Notes: generated by a model from the sequence alone, not told the origin. Shown: positions 1-10,678, numbered from the stretch's first letter. The stretch is DNA of 64,000 nt from Achromobacter pestifer (GCF_902859625.1 NZ_CADIJX010000002.1:62001-126000); one strand, 5' to 3'. Program-made: numbers and translations.

Positions 1-244
1 CGCTACGGCGCCCCCAGTATCGCGCCATCACCATCCAGAGCACGCCGGCCACGGTGATGACAAGGCCGCCGTGCCATTCCGCCAGCCCCAGCCCACGGAC
101 CACGGGGCCAATCACGGGCACGAACGCCATCATGGCGGTCAGGCACAACATATTGAAGACGAATAGGGCAGCGGCCTCGCTGCGGGCGGAAATGGGCGTC
201 GGGGTCAAGGCGAATTCTTTGATGAGGATGAAAACCGTTATCAT
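1..244 (-). CDS. MFS transporter, N-terminal part (cut by window edge)
   Basis: Reading leftward from an ATG at 244 gives 81 residues with two hydrophobic segments (about residues 25-47 and 56-73) and the N-terminal TPxxxSARSEAAALFxFN arrangement often seen in proton-driven major facilitator drug or siderophore exporters. An in-frame TAG lies 21 bases upstream of the ATG, so the start cannot lie much further out. The rest of the protein is beyond base 1. It is transcribed divergently from the AraC regulator at 305, with only 60 bases between the starts, suggesting that regulator controls it. A siderophore exporter is possible because the regulator is PchR/AlcR-like, but this is inference. Confidence 0.65.
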   Translation of the reverse strand, partial: MITVFILIKEFALTPTPISARSEAAALFVFNMLCLTAMMAFVPVIGPVVRGLGLAEWHGGLVITVAGVLWMVMARYWGRRS

Positions 245-304
245 CTTCGCCTGGGTGTGGGCGCGCTAGCGAATCTGCGCCGGATATGGCGGAATCGAGG
301 AAAT

Positions 305-1282
305 ATGGGCGAACAGCTTCGGACAGATCGCAGGGCCGAGGGGCCGCTGAATGCGGAGGATCTGCTGCGCCTGATGCCACCGGACTGGGCCGATATCCGC
401 ACGGTGCACACACTGGCTGGCGGGGTTTCGATCGGTTGCTACGACGGTACGCCCGGCACGGACTGGGCCATCACGGGGGCGGCCGTTCCCAGCGTGGGCG
501 TGGCGATCATTCTGGACGGACGATTCGAGCTGGGCTTCGAGGGCGGTGCGCCCCTGGAGGTTGGGCCGGGCATGGTCGTGCTGCATTCCACCAGGATGCC
601 GGCGACCGGCTGGGATGAGTTCAAGGGCAGGCGTGCGATGCGTACCGTCGACATCCGTTTTTCGTCCGATGCGGTGCGCCCGCTGTGGGAGCAGGCCTTG
701 TCGACGGCGCCCGCGGGCATGCTTGCCGATGACGCCAGCGTGCCGGAACAGGGCTCGCATCTGGCGGTGTTGCCGGTCTGGTCACCCATTGCGCGCATCG
801 CAGGAGAGATCCTGAACTGGAGCCACGACCGCAGCGCGATTGGCGCGCTCTATCTTCAGGGCAAGGCCACCGAAGCATTGGCGTTGACGCTCAAGCACCT
901 GAATGACGGCAGCCGGGAACTGCCCCCGCCGTCTGACCGGCGCCGGCTGAGCGAGGCCTACCACCGCATCCAGCGCCACTATGCGGAATGCGGCACGGTG
1001 CGGCAGTTGGCGCTATCCGTGGGCCTGGGCGAAAAGCGCTTGCAAGCCGGATTCATGTCGCTGTATGGCCAGTCGGTGCATGCGTGTTTGTTGCAGGCAA
1101 GAATGGACGCGGCGGAAAGCCTGCTGAAGCGTGGCTGCACCGTCACCGATACGGCCTACAGCGTCGGCTTTGCCAGCCTTAGCCATTTCATCAAGGCCTT
1201 CAAGGCGTATTGCGGGGCAACACCGGGGAATTGGCTGCGGGGCGGATGCAGTCCGCCCGCGCGTGCCCCTTTCTCGCGTTAA
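305..1282 (+). CDS. AraC-family transcriptional regulator (PchR/AlcR-like)
   Basis: A 325-residue protein with an N-terminal sensing domain and a C-terminal double helix-turn-helix of the AraC type. The last 100 residues hold the first helix pair (QLALSVGLGEKRLQAGF) and the family signature (DTAYSVGFASLSHFIKAFK). This arrangement, with a Phe/Tyr-rich second helix, resembles siderophore-responsive regulators such as PchR and AlcR. The start at 305 is chosen over an in-frame ATG at 257 because it is preceded by GAGGAAAT. It diverges from the MFS gene. Its stop codon overlaps the convergent autotransporter stop in a shared TTAA. The ligand is unknown. Confidence 0.85.
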   Translation: MGEQLRTDRRAEGPLNAEDLLRLMPPDWADIRTVHTLAGGVSIGCYDGTPGTDWAITGAAVPSVGVAIILDGRFELGFEGGAPLEVGPGMVVLHSTRMPATGWDEFKGRRAMRTVDIRFSSDAVRPLWEQALSTAPAGMLADDASVPEQGSHLAVLPVWSPIARIAGEILNWSHDRSAIGALYLQGKATEALALTLKHLNDGSRELPPPSDRRRLSEAYHRIQRHYAECGTVRQLALSVGLGEKRLQAGFMSLYGQSVHACLLQARMDAAESLLKRGCTVTDTAYSVGFASLSHFIKAFKAYCGATPGNWLRGGCSPPARAPFSR

Positions 1283-4200
1283 TACCGCCAGCGCACATTC
1301 AGCGAACCGGCATGTTCGCGATTGCCGCCGCCATACTGCCCGCTGTAGTTGAGCCCGACCGTGGCATTGCTTGACACCGCCACTTCCGCGCCCAGTTCCG
1401 CCAGTGCCGCATTGCGAGCGATGGGGGTTCCGGCCACCGTGAAGGCCTGGCCGCCGTCGAACGCCATGGTCGCCTGCGGCAGCACTTCACCGAAGGCATG
1501 GCGCCATCCCAACGTGGCCTGCAAGCGGCCGTTGGCGCCCCCTAGCGTGAAGTCGGTCTGCGCGCGTACGCCCAGCGTGCTGCTGGTCTGCTTGTCGCTG
1601 CCGCTTTGGCCGCGCAGGGCCGCCGATCCGCCCGATTCCGAGAAGCTGCGGGTGCGCAGATCGCTCCAGGCCAAGCCGACAAAAGGCTCGATATTGGCGC
1701 GATCGGAGAGCGGCATCGCATAGCCCAGTTCGGTGAACAACTGGCTCGTGCTGGCACCGTAGTCGGCGGTCAACTTCTGCTGCGCGCCGGCCACCGTGGC
1801 GGTGCGTTTGGTGCTGACGTCATGCCAGGTATAGGCGGCGCCTGCCAACACGTTCAGCTTGCCTGCGCCGGCGGCGAAGGACTTGCCGCCATAGACGGCC
1901 GCGCTATAGGCCGATACATCGGCTTGCGATGCGCGGTCGTCGATGCGGATCTTGCTATCGGTGTAGCCCACCGCGCCGCCGACGCGCCAGCCGTTGCCTA
2001 CCGCATGGTCGGCACCAGCGAAGACGCCGCCCGTGTGCTGCCGGACCTGGGCGGCGTTGCCGTCACCTTGTTGCGTCTGCCAGTTGCCCACCAGTTCGGC
2101 CCAGGCGGGCTGTGCATTGGAGGCGGGCAGGGCGGAGGCGGACAACGTGCCGCCGGCTTGAGCTGTCGGTGCTCCCGGGCGCATTCCTGCATTCAGATTG
2201 GCGCGCAAGTGCGACAGGGGCAGTGTGCGCGTGGTGGTGCTGGACCCGATCAGGCTCGATACCACGCTGGCGTGCGCTTCGCCGGACAGGCCATTGAACA
2301 CGGCGGCCGGTGAACCTTCGGGCAAGGTCAGGATGTACTCGTGCAAGGCGTTGCTGTCCGGCAGGCTGTCCAACGCATTGGCGACTGCCCGCTGGTTGGC
2401 GCTTTGCGCGGCATCGGCAAAGGCGATGGGGCGGTTCGGCGTGGACGGGTCCACCGGCACCTGCTTGCGCTCCAATTGCAGGGTGACGGCCTGCGCGCCG
2501 TAACGTATCGACGGGTCCAGATAGGCGTAGTTGGACGTCACGGTGTCGAACTGCCCGTTGATCTCGTTGGCGCTCAGGATGGTGTATTGGCGCTGGCTGG
2601 AAAAGCCGCCTTCCGGTCCCACATGCACCACGGAGCCTGCCAGCTTGGCTGTGCCGCTGACGGCCACCCGGGCGCTGGCGGACGAATCCGGATCGGCGGC
2701 GACTTGGTAAGTCGCGCCGGGCAGGAACGTCAGGTCGCCCAGGACGCTCAGCGTGCCGCTGATATTGCCGGGCGCCAGGGTGGCGCCGCTTTGCAGCGTG
2801 GTCGTGCCGACCTGGCCCGCGCCTTGCAGCACGGCGCCGTCCGCCAGCGACAAGACGCCGCCCAGCTTGCCGGCCGAGCTGACGTTCAACACGCCGGACT
2901 GCACCCGCGTGTTGCCGGTATAGGCGCTGCCGTCACCCGATACGGTCAGGGTGCCTGCCCCGCCCTTGATCAGGTCGCCGCTTCCGGTGATGGTTCCCGT
3001 CAAGCCGAACGTGGTGCCCGCCGCCACGGCAATGCCGCTGGACTTCGACAGCGCTACCGCGCGATCCGTATCGAAACTGGCCGTGGTGGCCAGCACACCG
3101 CCATCAAGCGTCAGGCCGCCCGCCACGCCGCCCAGGTTGGCATTCCTTGAAACGGACAGCGTGCCCAGGCGGATCTCGGTGCCACCGGTGTAGGTGTTGT
3201 CGCCCGCCAGCACCAGCGTGCCGTAATCCGTCTTGATCAACTTGCTGGCGCCCGTCAGGCGAGAGGCCACGACGCCGGTCACGCTTGCGTCGGCAATCGC
3301 TCCCGATCCGACGCGGATGATGCTTTCACCCCCCGCGCCTTGCAGCGCGATCGCATCGCCCTGGATGCGGTAGCCGTCGGTTGCGATCTGCATGCCCGTC
3401 ACGCCGATGGCGCCGGCCGAGGCGTCCACCGTGACGGTTCCGGCGCTTGCCTGGAAGATGGCGAAGGTCGGGTTGGGCTGGAACACGCCGTTGAGGGTGC
3501 CATCCACATTGGTCCAGTTGCGGCCGTCGGCACGCCAGGCGCCGGAGCCGCCGTCGATGGCGCTGTTGTCGTGGCGCGAGGTGTTGCCGCCGTCCCAGAA
3601 ACCCAGCGTGGCGCCCGAGGTCGAGGCGACATTCACCTGCCCGTTGATGGCCGTCTGCACGGTCAGGGCGTTGGCATTCACGCCAGCCGGCGTGGCACCG
3701 ATGGCCAAGCCGTTGTTGGTCAAGGTGCCGCCATAGTCGAAGAGGCGATAGATACCCGCGCCGAAGCCCCCTTGATCCGTCACATTGAGCGTGCCCGCCA
3801 GGACCAGTTTGCCGCCCACGTCGAACAGGGCGGTGTTGGGCACGCTACCCAGTGCCACGTTGACCTGGCTGGCGCTGTCCAGCGACAAGTCTCCCGCGAT
3901 GGTCAAGGTTTGGCCTTGCATGCCTTCCAGCACGCCGCCGGTCAGCACCGCGTTGCCAGCAATGGTGCCCGTGCCCGCAATCGTGCCGGTGCCGCTGGCC
4001 GCGACGTTGCCGCCCAGAATGCCGTCGGTTTGCAGGCGTCCGCCGGATACCGTGGCTGAACCGCCCAGTTTGTTGGTGATGAGCAGGGCGCCGGCCTGCA
4101 CGTGGGTCTGTCCGTTGAAGGCGCTGCTGTCGCCAAGCAACTGCAACTGGCCCGCTCCGGTCTTGGCGATGACGCCCGTCCCCGACAACAAGCCGTCATA

Positions 4201-7200
4201 GGACGTGCTGACCGACTGCTCGAAGCGCAATGTGCCTGCCGCGCCGATCCGTGTGTTGCTGGAGTAGCGATCCGCGCTGACCGCCAGCGTGCCGGCATCG
4301 ATGCTCCAGTCCTGACGGTTGACTCCCGTCAGCGCCAAGACGCCCGCGCCGCGCTTGTTCAGCGTGCCGTTGCCTGACACCATGCCGCTGTAGGTGGCGT
4401 TGCTGGCCTGGTCGAACACTACCGCGGCGTCGTTGAACAGATCGCCGCGAATGGAGGCCGCATCGCCCATCAGCGTGCCCGCCAGCACGCGCGTATTGCC
4501 GTAGGTGTTGGCGCCGGTGAGAGTCAGCGTGCCGCTGCCCAGCTTCTCAAGATTGCCGGCCCCGCTGATGACGCCTTGCAGACCCAACACCGTGTTGGCC
4601 GCGACATTGATGGCGCCCGATTGCGTCAGCGTCACGGCACGGTGGGTGTCAAAGCTGGCCGTGGTGGCCAATGCGCCGCCGTCAAGCGTCAGCGCGCCCG
4701 CTGACGCGCCCAGATTGGCGTCGGCGGAAATGGAGAGCGTGCCAGCGCGGACGTCGGTGCCGCCGGTATAAGCGTTGCTGCCCTCCAGCACCAGTGTGCC
4801 AAAGTCGGATTTCACCAGTTTGCTGGCACCGGTCAGGTTCGACGCGAGGGTGCCCGTCATGCCGGCGCTGGACGACGAGCCGTCACCCACGCGCAGAATG
4901 GTCTCGCCGCCGGCGCCTTGCAGCGCGATGGCATCGCCCTGAATGCGGTAGCCATTGGTCGCGATCTGCATGCCCGTGATGCCCACCCCGCCCGCCGCAG
5001 CATCCACCGACACGATGCCGGCATTGCCTTGGAACATGGCAAACGTCGGGTTGGGTTGGAAGCGGCCATTCATGGTGCCGTCGCTATTGGCCCAATTCAA
5101 GCCATCGGTGCGCCATGTGCCCGAACCGCCGTCGATGATGCCGTTGTCACGCAGCGCGGCATTGCCGCCGTCCCAGAAGCTCAAGAGGGCGCCCGTGGTG
5201 GACGTCAGATTGACCTGCCCATTGACGGCGGTCTGGATGCGCAAGTCGCCCGTCGCGATCCCAGGGGGCGCGGTGCCGAGGCCCAATGTGTTGGAGGTCA
5301 GCGCGCCGCCATAGTCGAACAGACGGTAGATGCCTGCGCCGAACGCGCCTTGGTCGGTGACGTTCAGCGTGCCGGCCAGCGCCAGGTCACCGCCGACCTT
5401 GAACAAGGCGGTGGATGTGGCTTGACCCAACGCCACGTTGACCTGGCTGGCGCCGTCCAACGTCAGGTTGCCGCCGATCTTCATCGTTTGGCCTTGCACG
5501 CCCAACAGGCTGCCGCCGGTCACGACGACGTTCTGGCCTATCGTGCCCGAACCCGACAAGACGGTGCCGCTGCCGACGGCAACATCGCCGCCGAGCGTGC
5601 CAGACACATGCAGGCGGCCGTTCACGACCTGGGCGTTGCCGCCAAGTTTTCCGGACACCGAGAGGGTGCCGTTCTGCACTTGCGTGATGCCCGTGAAGGC
5701 GCTGCTGTCGGCGCTTAGTTGCAGCGATCCTGTCCCGGTCTTGGTGAAGGCGCCGCTGCCGGACAGCTTGCCGGCATACGCGGCATCGGTCGTTTGAACA
5801 AAGCGCAGGGTGCCCGCGCTGCCAATGGTGGCGTGGGCGACATAGCGTGAAGCGTCGCCTACCAATGTGCCGGCTTCGATATTCCAGGCCTGCGCATTGA
5901 GGTTGCCCAGGGTCAGGGTACCCGCGCCGCGCTTGGTGATGTTGCCAGATCCAATGACCATGCCGCTATAGGTGCCGTCCACGGTTTGCTCGAACACCAC
6001 CGAACCGTTGTTGTTCAGCGTGCCTTTGATCGAGTCGGCGTTGCCGATCAGCGTGCCGGCCTGCACCGTGGTGTTGGCGTAGGTGTTTACGCCCGTCAGC
6101 GTCAGCGTGCCCATGCCCTGTTTGATCAGCGTGCCGCCGCCGGAAATGACACCGGCCAAACCCAGTTGCGTGCCGGTTGCGACGTCAATGGCGCCGTTCT
6201 GCGCCAGGTTGACTGTCCGCCCCGAGTTGAAGCTTGCCGTGGTGGCCAGCGCGCCGCCCATCATCGTCAGGCCGCCGCTGGCCGCGCCCAGATTGGCGTC
6301 GGAAGACACGGAGAGCTTGCCCAGCTGTAGCGCGGTGCCCCCCGTGTAGGTATTGACGCCTTCCAAGACCAAGGTGCCGAAGTCAGACTTCATGAGTTGG
6401 TTGGTGCCCGTCAGACTGGAGGCAATCGTGGCGGTGTTGCCGGTGCCCACCCGGATGGCGGTGGGACTGCTGCCTTGCAGCGCGATCGAATCGCCTTCGA
6501 TGCGATAACCGTCCGTGTCGAACGCCATGCCGGTAACGTTGATGGCGCCCATGGCGTTGTCGACGGTGACCGTTCCCGCCGTGCCCTGGAAGGTGGCGAA
6601 AGTGGGTGACTGGAAGGACCCGTTCAAGGCGCCATCGATCCCCGTCCAGTTGCGCCCGCCGATGCGCCACACACCAGATCCGCCATCGACCACGCCGTTG
6701 AACTGCGCTGCCGTATTGCCGCCATCCCAGTAGCCGAGCGTCATGCCTGCCGTGGACGCCAGGTTGACCTGGCCGTGGACGGCGGTTTGCACGGTCAGGT
6801 GATTGGCATTCACGCCCGAGGGGGTCGAACCGATGTTCAACCCGTTGTTGATCAATGTCCCGCCATAATCGAACAAGCGATAAACGCCCGACCCGAATCC
6901 GCCCAGGTCCGTCACATTGAGCGTGCCGGCCAGCGTCAGATTGCCGCCCACATCGAACAGCGCCTGGGTCGATGCGCCGCCTAGCGCGACATTCACCTTG
7001 CTGGCGCTGTCCAGCGTCAGGTTGCCGCCGATCTTCAAGGCCTGGCCTTGCGTACCCAGCAGCGTACCGCCCGTCAGCACGACGTCTTGGCTGATCGTGC
7101 CCGAGCCCGCCAGGCTGCCGTTGGCTTCCACTGTGGCGCTTCCGCCCAGCGTGCCATTCACCACCAGTTTTCCATTCTGCGCGACCGCGTTGCCGCCCAG

Positions 7201-10200
7201 CCCGTGGGAGACGATCAGCGCACCGTCCAACACGGATGTCGTTCCGGCAAAGCCGCTGTTGTCGGCAGTCAGCGTCAACGAGGCCGCACCCGTTTTTTCA
7301 AAGTGACCCGTGCCGGTCAGCCTGCCGGCGTGGTCGGCAGCGGCGGTCTGTTCCAAGGTCAAACGGCCGGTGCTGCCGATAGCGGTGTTGGCGGTATAGC
7401 GCTGCGCGCTACTGGCCAGTGTGCCGTCCTCGATGTTCCAGTCCAGCACGTTGGCACCGGTCAGGTACAGCGTTTGCGAGCCGCGTTTGGTCACGCTGCC
7501 CGCGCCCAGCATCTGGCCGTCGTAGATACCGGATTGTGCAGTTTGATTGAAGACCACCACCGCATCGTTGCGCAAATTGCCGCGGATGGATTCGCTATCA
7601 CCGATCAGCGTGCCGCCCAGGACTGACGTGCCGCCGGTATAGGTGTTGTTGCCTGCAAGCGTCAGCGTGCCGGCCCCATTCTTGATGACCGCGCCCGTGC
7701 CTGAAATGGCGCCGACAACGGTGCCGTTGGCCGTCTGGTTGAACACCAGCGTGCCGAGGTTATTGATGTTGCCCGAGATCGAGCCCGCCTGGCCGATCAA
7801 CGTGCCCGACTCGATCCAGGTATTGCCAAAGGCGTTGCCTGCGTTGTCCAGGCGCAGGGTGCCCGACCCGGCCTTGATCAGGCTGGCGCCCCCCGACACC
7901 CCGCCTGTCAGACCCAGTGTGGCGCCAGTGGCCACGTCGATCCTGCCCGTTTGCGCCAGGGTGATGGTGCGCGCCGTATCAAAGGAACCTGTCGCGGCCA
8001 GAGTGCCGCCGCCGAACGTCAGGCCGCCTGCGGTGGCGCCCAGATTCGCGTCGCGATCGACCCGCAAGGTGCCGCCATTGATATTCGTCCCGCCGCTATA
8101 GGTGTTGTTGCCGCTGAGTACAAGGGTACCGGCCCCGGCCTTGGTCAGTGTCTTGCCGTTCCAGCCCGTGGCGGCATTGGGCGTCTGATCCGAGAGCGTC
8201 AAGCCAACGGCAAAGAAGTCCGAGGCATTGGTCAGCGTGAACGTGCCATGCGCAAGATTATTGTTGGCTGTCCAACTTGGGGCGTAGGTGGCGGCGTATT
8301 TCAGATTGTCTGCGGTCTTGCTCGTGTTAACGGTCAGGTAGTCGACCTCGCCCGTAAAACCGCCCACGCTGACCGTGGCGAAGTCACCGCTGATGCCGCT
8401 GGCGGTGTCGATCAATATGGTACCGAGCTGCTGCCTATCAGCGATCCCGCTCAGCGTGAACGCCACGTTGTTGCCCAGCGTAACCGAGTTGGCTTTCAAC
8501 GAAGGCGCCGACGCCCCCGTCATGATGTCCAGGACGGTACCGTTTGCCAGGGTGACGTCGCCTGTCACCGCCACGGTGGCAGGGCCCTGGATGGCCAGCG
8601 TGCTTCCAGCGCCTGTGACGGTCAGATTGCCGGTCAGGTTGTTGGCCGAGCCCGTGGCGGCATTGCCATACTGCAATCGGCCCCCGGTGACGTTTGCCGA
8701 TCCACCCAGCGATCCCAGCACCACCAGGCTGCCGCCCGATACCGTCGTCAGTCCCTTGAAACTGTCACTGGCGCCTGTCAGCGTCGTCGAGCCGGCAATC
8801 TGATTCAAGGCATGAGTGCCGTTGCCCGTCTTCTGCAACGACGCCGCAAGCTGATATCCCGTGTCGGTGTGATTGAAGTTCAGCGTGGCGTTGCCGGCGC
8901 CGAATTGGATGGCGGCGGCATTCAGTGCCCCGGCTCCGACTGCGGCCTGGCCGGCTGCACCGCCGATATTGATCGTGCCCGAGGTGCGGTAGAAGAGGAG
9001 GGTATCCTGCGCCAATACCAGGGTTCCAGTGCCGGCTGAACCGACATTGACCGTGGCGTTGTTCGCGATGGTCAAGTTGCCGGCGGCGACGCCGATGCCG
9101 GATCCCAACTTGAGCGCACCCGCATTGTTCCAGACGGCGCCTGCCCCTTTGACCGAGACATTGCCCGTGCCGCCCATGCTGCCGATGTAGCTGTTCGTGT
9201 TTGAGACGACCCCTCCGGTTCCGATCTCAAGCGTTCCCATGCCGCCGGTCAAATCACCTACCCGGAGCTCGCCCGAGTTTTCCCAACGCCCATTCGACAC
9301 CGAGACCATGCCGTTCGAATCCGCATCCCTGCCGATATGGCCATCCTGGCTGGACAGATAGCCGCCTTGCTGAACGGTGACCGTGCCGGCCCCTGCGTCG
9401 CCGACCAGCAAGGCGGCGCTGTTCAGCCAGCTTGACCCTTGGCCGGTGACCCTTGCGTCGGCTCGGTCTGTCGTGGTGCCCGAGACCCTGCCAAACTGAT
9501 TGGAGACCGTGCCGCCGCCTTCGATGGAGAGCATGCCCGACCCGGTGCCACCGACGTACACATTGCCCGAGTTCGCCCAGACCGCGCGGTTGCCGGATAC
9601 GGTCACGGTAGCCGTTGTGCCGCTTACCCCGGCATTGTCTATCCTGCCCTCGGCCGCACCCAGCTGGTTCAGGATCGTCAGGTTCCCACCCGAGACCCTG
9701 ACGTTGCCGTCGAAACCCGAACTATCGGCCGACAGGCGCGTGGTGCCGGCAAAGAGGTTGAGTTGGCTCGTACCTGATCCGCTGCTTTTCAGGCTGACGG
9801 CGAAGTCGTGGGTGTTGGTCGTATTGAAATTCAACGTACCGGTGCCCGCGCCGAACAGGATCTCCGACGCGGCCAATGTACCGGAGGCGGAGGGAGCGCT
9901 TCCGGCGAGTCCACCTATGTTGATCGTGCCGGTCCCAAGTGCCGCTGAAGCCAGCCATACAACTCCGGCGCCGCCCACCTGCACCCGTCCGTTGTTGAGA
10001 ATGTTCAACGTACCGGTACCGCCTGCATCCCCGAGCGCCAGCTTTTCCTTCAGGATCCAGCGGCTGCCATCGCGCACGGTGACCCTGCCATTACTGCCTT
10101 GCATGTTGGCGATTTCACCGATGTCGTTGATGAGCGAGGCTCCGTCCGAGAAAAGCAGCGAGCCCGTAGCCGTAAAGCCAACGAACATGGTGGGGGCGTT

Positions 10201-10479
10201 GTTCCAGTTTGCCGGGGAGCCGGGAAAAATATCGCCAGAGCCGACGATGGTCTGAGCCATGGCTGGCGAGGTCGCGCAAGCAGCGAGCAGCGTGGCGGCA
10301 AGCATCCTGGGGCCGTGACGAGCCGTCAGGCGCGATGCGGCAGTGGCCGCCAACCCCGCGCCGCGCCGCCGCGCCTGCCTGTGATCTGAACCCGTCTTGC
10401 CGCCGCCCCGCGCAAGTTCACTGACGACTTGCCAGATGCCAAGACGGCGATTCAGGACGATGCGGTAGATGTGGTTCAT
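1279..10479 (-). CDS. Giant type Va autotransporter adhesin (3066 residues)
   Basis: Secreted surface protein. The start at 10479 opens with the extended signal peptide region (MNHIYRIVLNRRLGIWQVVSE), which is characteristic of very large Gram-negative autotransporters, and a signal peptide ends near AMAQ. In-frame ATGs further upstream lack this signature. The passenger is a long beta-helix rich in G, T, N and S with many PATR-like repeats (GAGTLTLTGxNTYTGGT). The last 280 residues form the beta-barrel translocator, ending in an aromatic residue (VRWRY). The passenger contains large internal duplications of about 520 residues. No RGD motif or protease domain was seen. Likely role: adhesion, aggregation or biofilm; this is inferred from the family. 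Confidence 0.93.
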   Translation of the reverse strand: MNHIYRIVLNRRLGIWQVVSELARGGGKTGSDHRQARRRGAGLAATAASRLTARHGPRMLAATLLAACATSPAMAQTIVGSGDIFPGSPANWNNAPTMFVGFTATGSLLFSDGASLINDIGEIANMQGSNGRVTVRDGSRWILKEKLALGDAGGTGTLNILNNGRVQVGGAGVVWLASAALGTGTINIGGLAGSAPSASGTLAASEILFGAGTGTLNFNTTNTHDFAVSLKSSGSGTSQLNLFAGTTRLSADSSGFDGNVRVSGGNLTILNQLGAAEGRIDNAGVSGTTATVTVSGNRAVWANSGNVYVGGTGSGMLSIEGGGTVSNQFGRVSGTTTDRADARVTGQGSSWLNSAALLVGDAGAGTVTVQQGGYLSSQDGHIGRDADSNGMVSVSNGRWENSGELRVGDLTGGMGTLEIGTGGVVSNTNSYIGSMGGTGNVSVKGAGAVWNNAGALKLGSGIGVAAGNLTIANNATVNVGSAGTGTLVLAQDTLLFYRTSGTINIGGAAGQAAVGAGALNAAAIQFGAGNATLNFNHTDTGYQLAASLQKTGNGTHALNQIAGSTTLTGASDSFKGLTTVSGGSLVVLGSLGGSANVTGGRLQYGNAATGSANNLTGNLTVTGAGSTLAIQGPATVAVTGDVTLANGTVLDIMTGASAPSLKANSVTLGNNVAFTLSGIADRQQLGTILIDTASGISGDFATVSVGGFTGEVDYLTVNTSKTADNLKYAATYAPSWTANNNLAHGTFTLTNASDFFAVGLTLSDQTPNAATGWNGKTLTKAGAGTLVLSGNNTYSGGTNINGGTLRVDRDANLGATAGGLTFGGGTLAATGSFDTARTITLAQTGRIDVATGATLGLTGGVSGGASLIKAGSGTLRLDNAGNAFGNTWIESGTLIGQAGSISGNINNLGTLVFNQTANGTVVGAISGTGAVIKNGAGTLTLAGNNTYTGGTSVLGGTLIGDSESIRGNLRNDAVVVFNQTAQSGIYDGQMLGAGSVTKRGSQTLYLTGANVLDWNIEDGTLASSAQRYTANTAIGSTGRLTLEQTAAADHAGRLTGTGHFEKTGAASLTLTADNSGFAGTTSVLDGALIVSHGLGGNAVAQNGKLVVNGTLGGSATVEANGSLAGSGTISQDVVLTGGTLLGTQGQALKIGGNLTLDSASKVNVALGGASTQALFDVGGNLTLAGTLNVTDLGGFGSGVYRLFDYGGTLINNGLNIGSTPSGVNANHLTVQTAVHGQVNLASTAGMTLGYWDGGNTAAQFNGVVDGGSGVWRIGGRNWTGIDGALNGSFQSPTFATFQGTAGTVTVDNAMGAINVTGMAFDTDGYRIEGDSIALQGSSPTAIRVGTGNTATIASSLTGTNQLMKSDFGTLVLEGVNTYTGGTALQLGKLSVSSDANLGAASGGLTMMGGALATTASFNSGRTVNLAQNGAIDVATGTQLGLAGVISGGGTLIKQGMGTLTLTGVNTYANTTVQAGTLIGNADSIKGTLNNNGSVVFEQTVDGTYSGMVIGSGNITKRGAGTLTLGNLNAQAWNIEAGTLVGDASRYVAHATIGSAGTLRFVQTTDAAYAGKLSGSGAFTKTGTGSLQLSADSSAFTGITQVQNGTLSVSGKLGGNAQVVNGRLHVSGTLGGDVAVGSGTVLSGSGTIGQNVVVTGGSLLGVQGQTMKIGGNLTLDGASQVNVALGQATSTALFKVGGDLALAGTLNVTDQGAFGAGIYRLFDYGGALTSNTLGLGTAPPGIATGDLRIQTAVNGQVNLTSTTGALLSFWDGGNAALRDNGIIDGGSGTWRTDGLNWANSDGTMNGRFQPNPTFAMFQGNAGIVSVDAAAGGVGITGMQIATNGYRIQGDAIALQGAGGETILRVGDGSSSSAGMTGTLASNLTGASKLVKSDFGTLVLEGSNAYTGGTDVRAGTLSISADANLGASAGALTLDGGALATTASFDTHRAVTLTQSGAINVAANTVLGLQGVISGAGNLEKLGSGTLTLTGANTYGNTRVLAGTLMGDAASIRGDLFNDAAVVFDQASNATYSGMVSGNGTLNKRGAGVLALTGVNRQDWSIDAGTLAVSADRYSSNTRIGAAGTLRFEQSVSTSYDGLLSGTGVIAKTGAGQLQLLGDSSAFNGQTHVQAGALLITNKLGGSATVSGGRLQTDGILGGNVAASGTGTIAGTGTIAGNAVLTGGVLEGMQGQTLTIAGDLSLDSASQVNVALGSVPNTALFDVGGKLVLAGTLNVTDQGGFGAGIYRLFDYGGTLTNNGLAIGATPAGVNANALTVQTAINGQVNVASTSGATLGFWDGGNTSRHDNSAIDGGSGAWRADGRNWTNVDGTLNGVFQPNPTFAIFQASAGTVTVDASAGAIGVTGMQIATDGYRIQGDAIALQGAGGESIIRVGSGAIADASVTGVVASRLTGASKLIKTDYGTLVLAGDNTYTGGTEIRLGTLSVSRNANLGGVAGGLTLDGGVLATTASFDTDRAVALSKSSGIAVAAGTTFGLTGTITGSGDLIKGGAGTLTVSGDGSAYTGNTRVQSGVLNVSSAGKLGGVLSLADGAVLQGAGQVGTTTLQSGATLAPGNISGTLSVLGDLTFLPGATYQVAADPDSSASARVAVSGTAKLAGSVVHVGPEGGFSSQRQYTILSANEINGQFDTVTSNYAYLDPSIRYGAQAVTLQLERKQVPVDPSTPNRPIAFADAAQSANQRAVANALDSLPDSNALHEYILTLPEGSPAAVFNGLSGEAHASVVSSLIGSSTTTRTLPLSHLRANLNAGMRPGAPTAQAGGTLSASALPASNAQPAWAELVGNWQTQQGDGNAAQVRQHTGGVFAGADHAVGNGWRVGGAVGYTDSKIRIDDRASQADVSAYSAAVYGGKSFAAGAGKLNVLAGAAYTWHDVSTKRTATVAGAQQKLTADYGASTSQLFTELGYAMPLSDRANIEPFVGLAWSDLRTRSFSESGGSAALRGQSGSDKQTSSTLGVRAQTDFTLGGANGRLQATLGWRHAFGEVLPQATMAFDGGQAFTVAGTPIARNAALAELGAEVAVSSNATVGLNYSGQYGGGNREHAGSLNVRWRY
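2880..8170 (-). repeat. Large tandem internal repeats in the autotransporter passenger
   Basis: The motif (F/Y)WDGGN followed by DGGSGxWR recurs at about 6735, 5178 and 3605, giving a period of about 1.56-1.57 kb (520 residues). Each unit runs WDGGN, DGGSG, FxPTFAxFQ, GYRIxGDxIALQG, two PATR-like segments, then VYRLFDYGG before the next unit. A fourth, partial copy without the WDGGN block occupies about 6750-8170, and the last copy loses similarity after about 2880. Such long near-copies can recombine and change protein length. Confidence 0.85.
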
Positions 10480-10678
10480 GTGAGTCTGACGCTTGTTTTC
10501 GTTGTGATGGCATTGCACAGGCGTCAGCCTTCGCGGTGCGTTCGCATGGGAACGCATCCAACGGCACCAAGGGATCAGGCTCGCGGCCACGAGTCAAGGC
10601 GCGAACCATGCCGTGCAATGGATATGCGACGGCAAGTTAATACATTGATACAAATGTGAATATCACTGAAATCAGGTA

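Noticed and set aside
1299..10255. Many long open frames antisense or shifted to the autotransporter gene, some over 250 codons
   Set aside because: They follow from the GC-rich, repeat-based sequence of the autotransporter. They have no ribosome binding sites or domains and they repeat with its 1.56-kb period.
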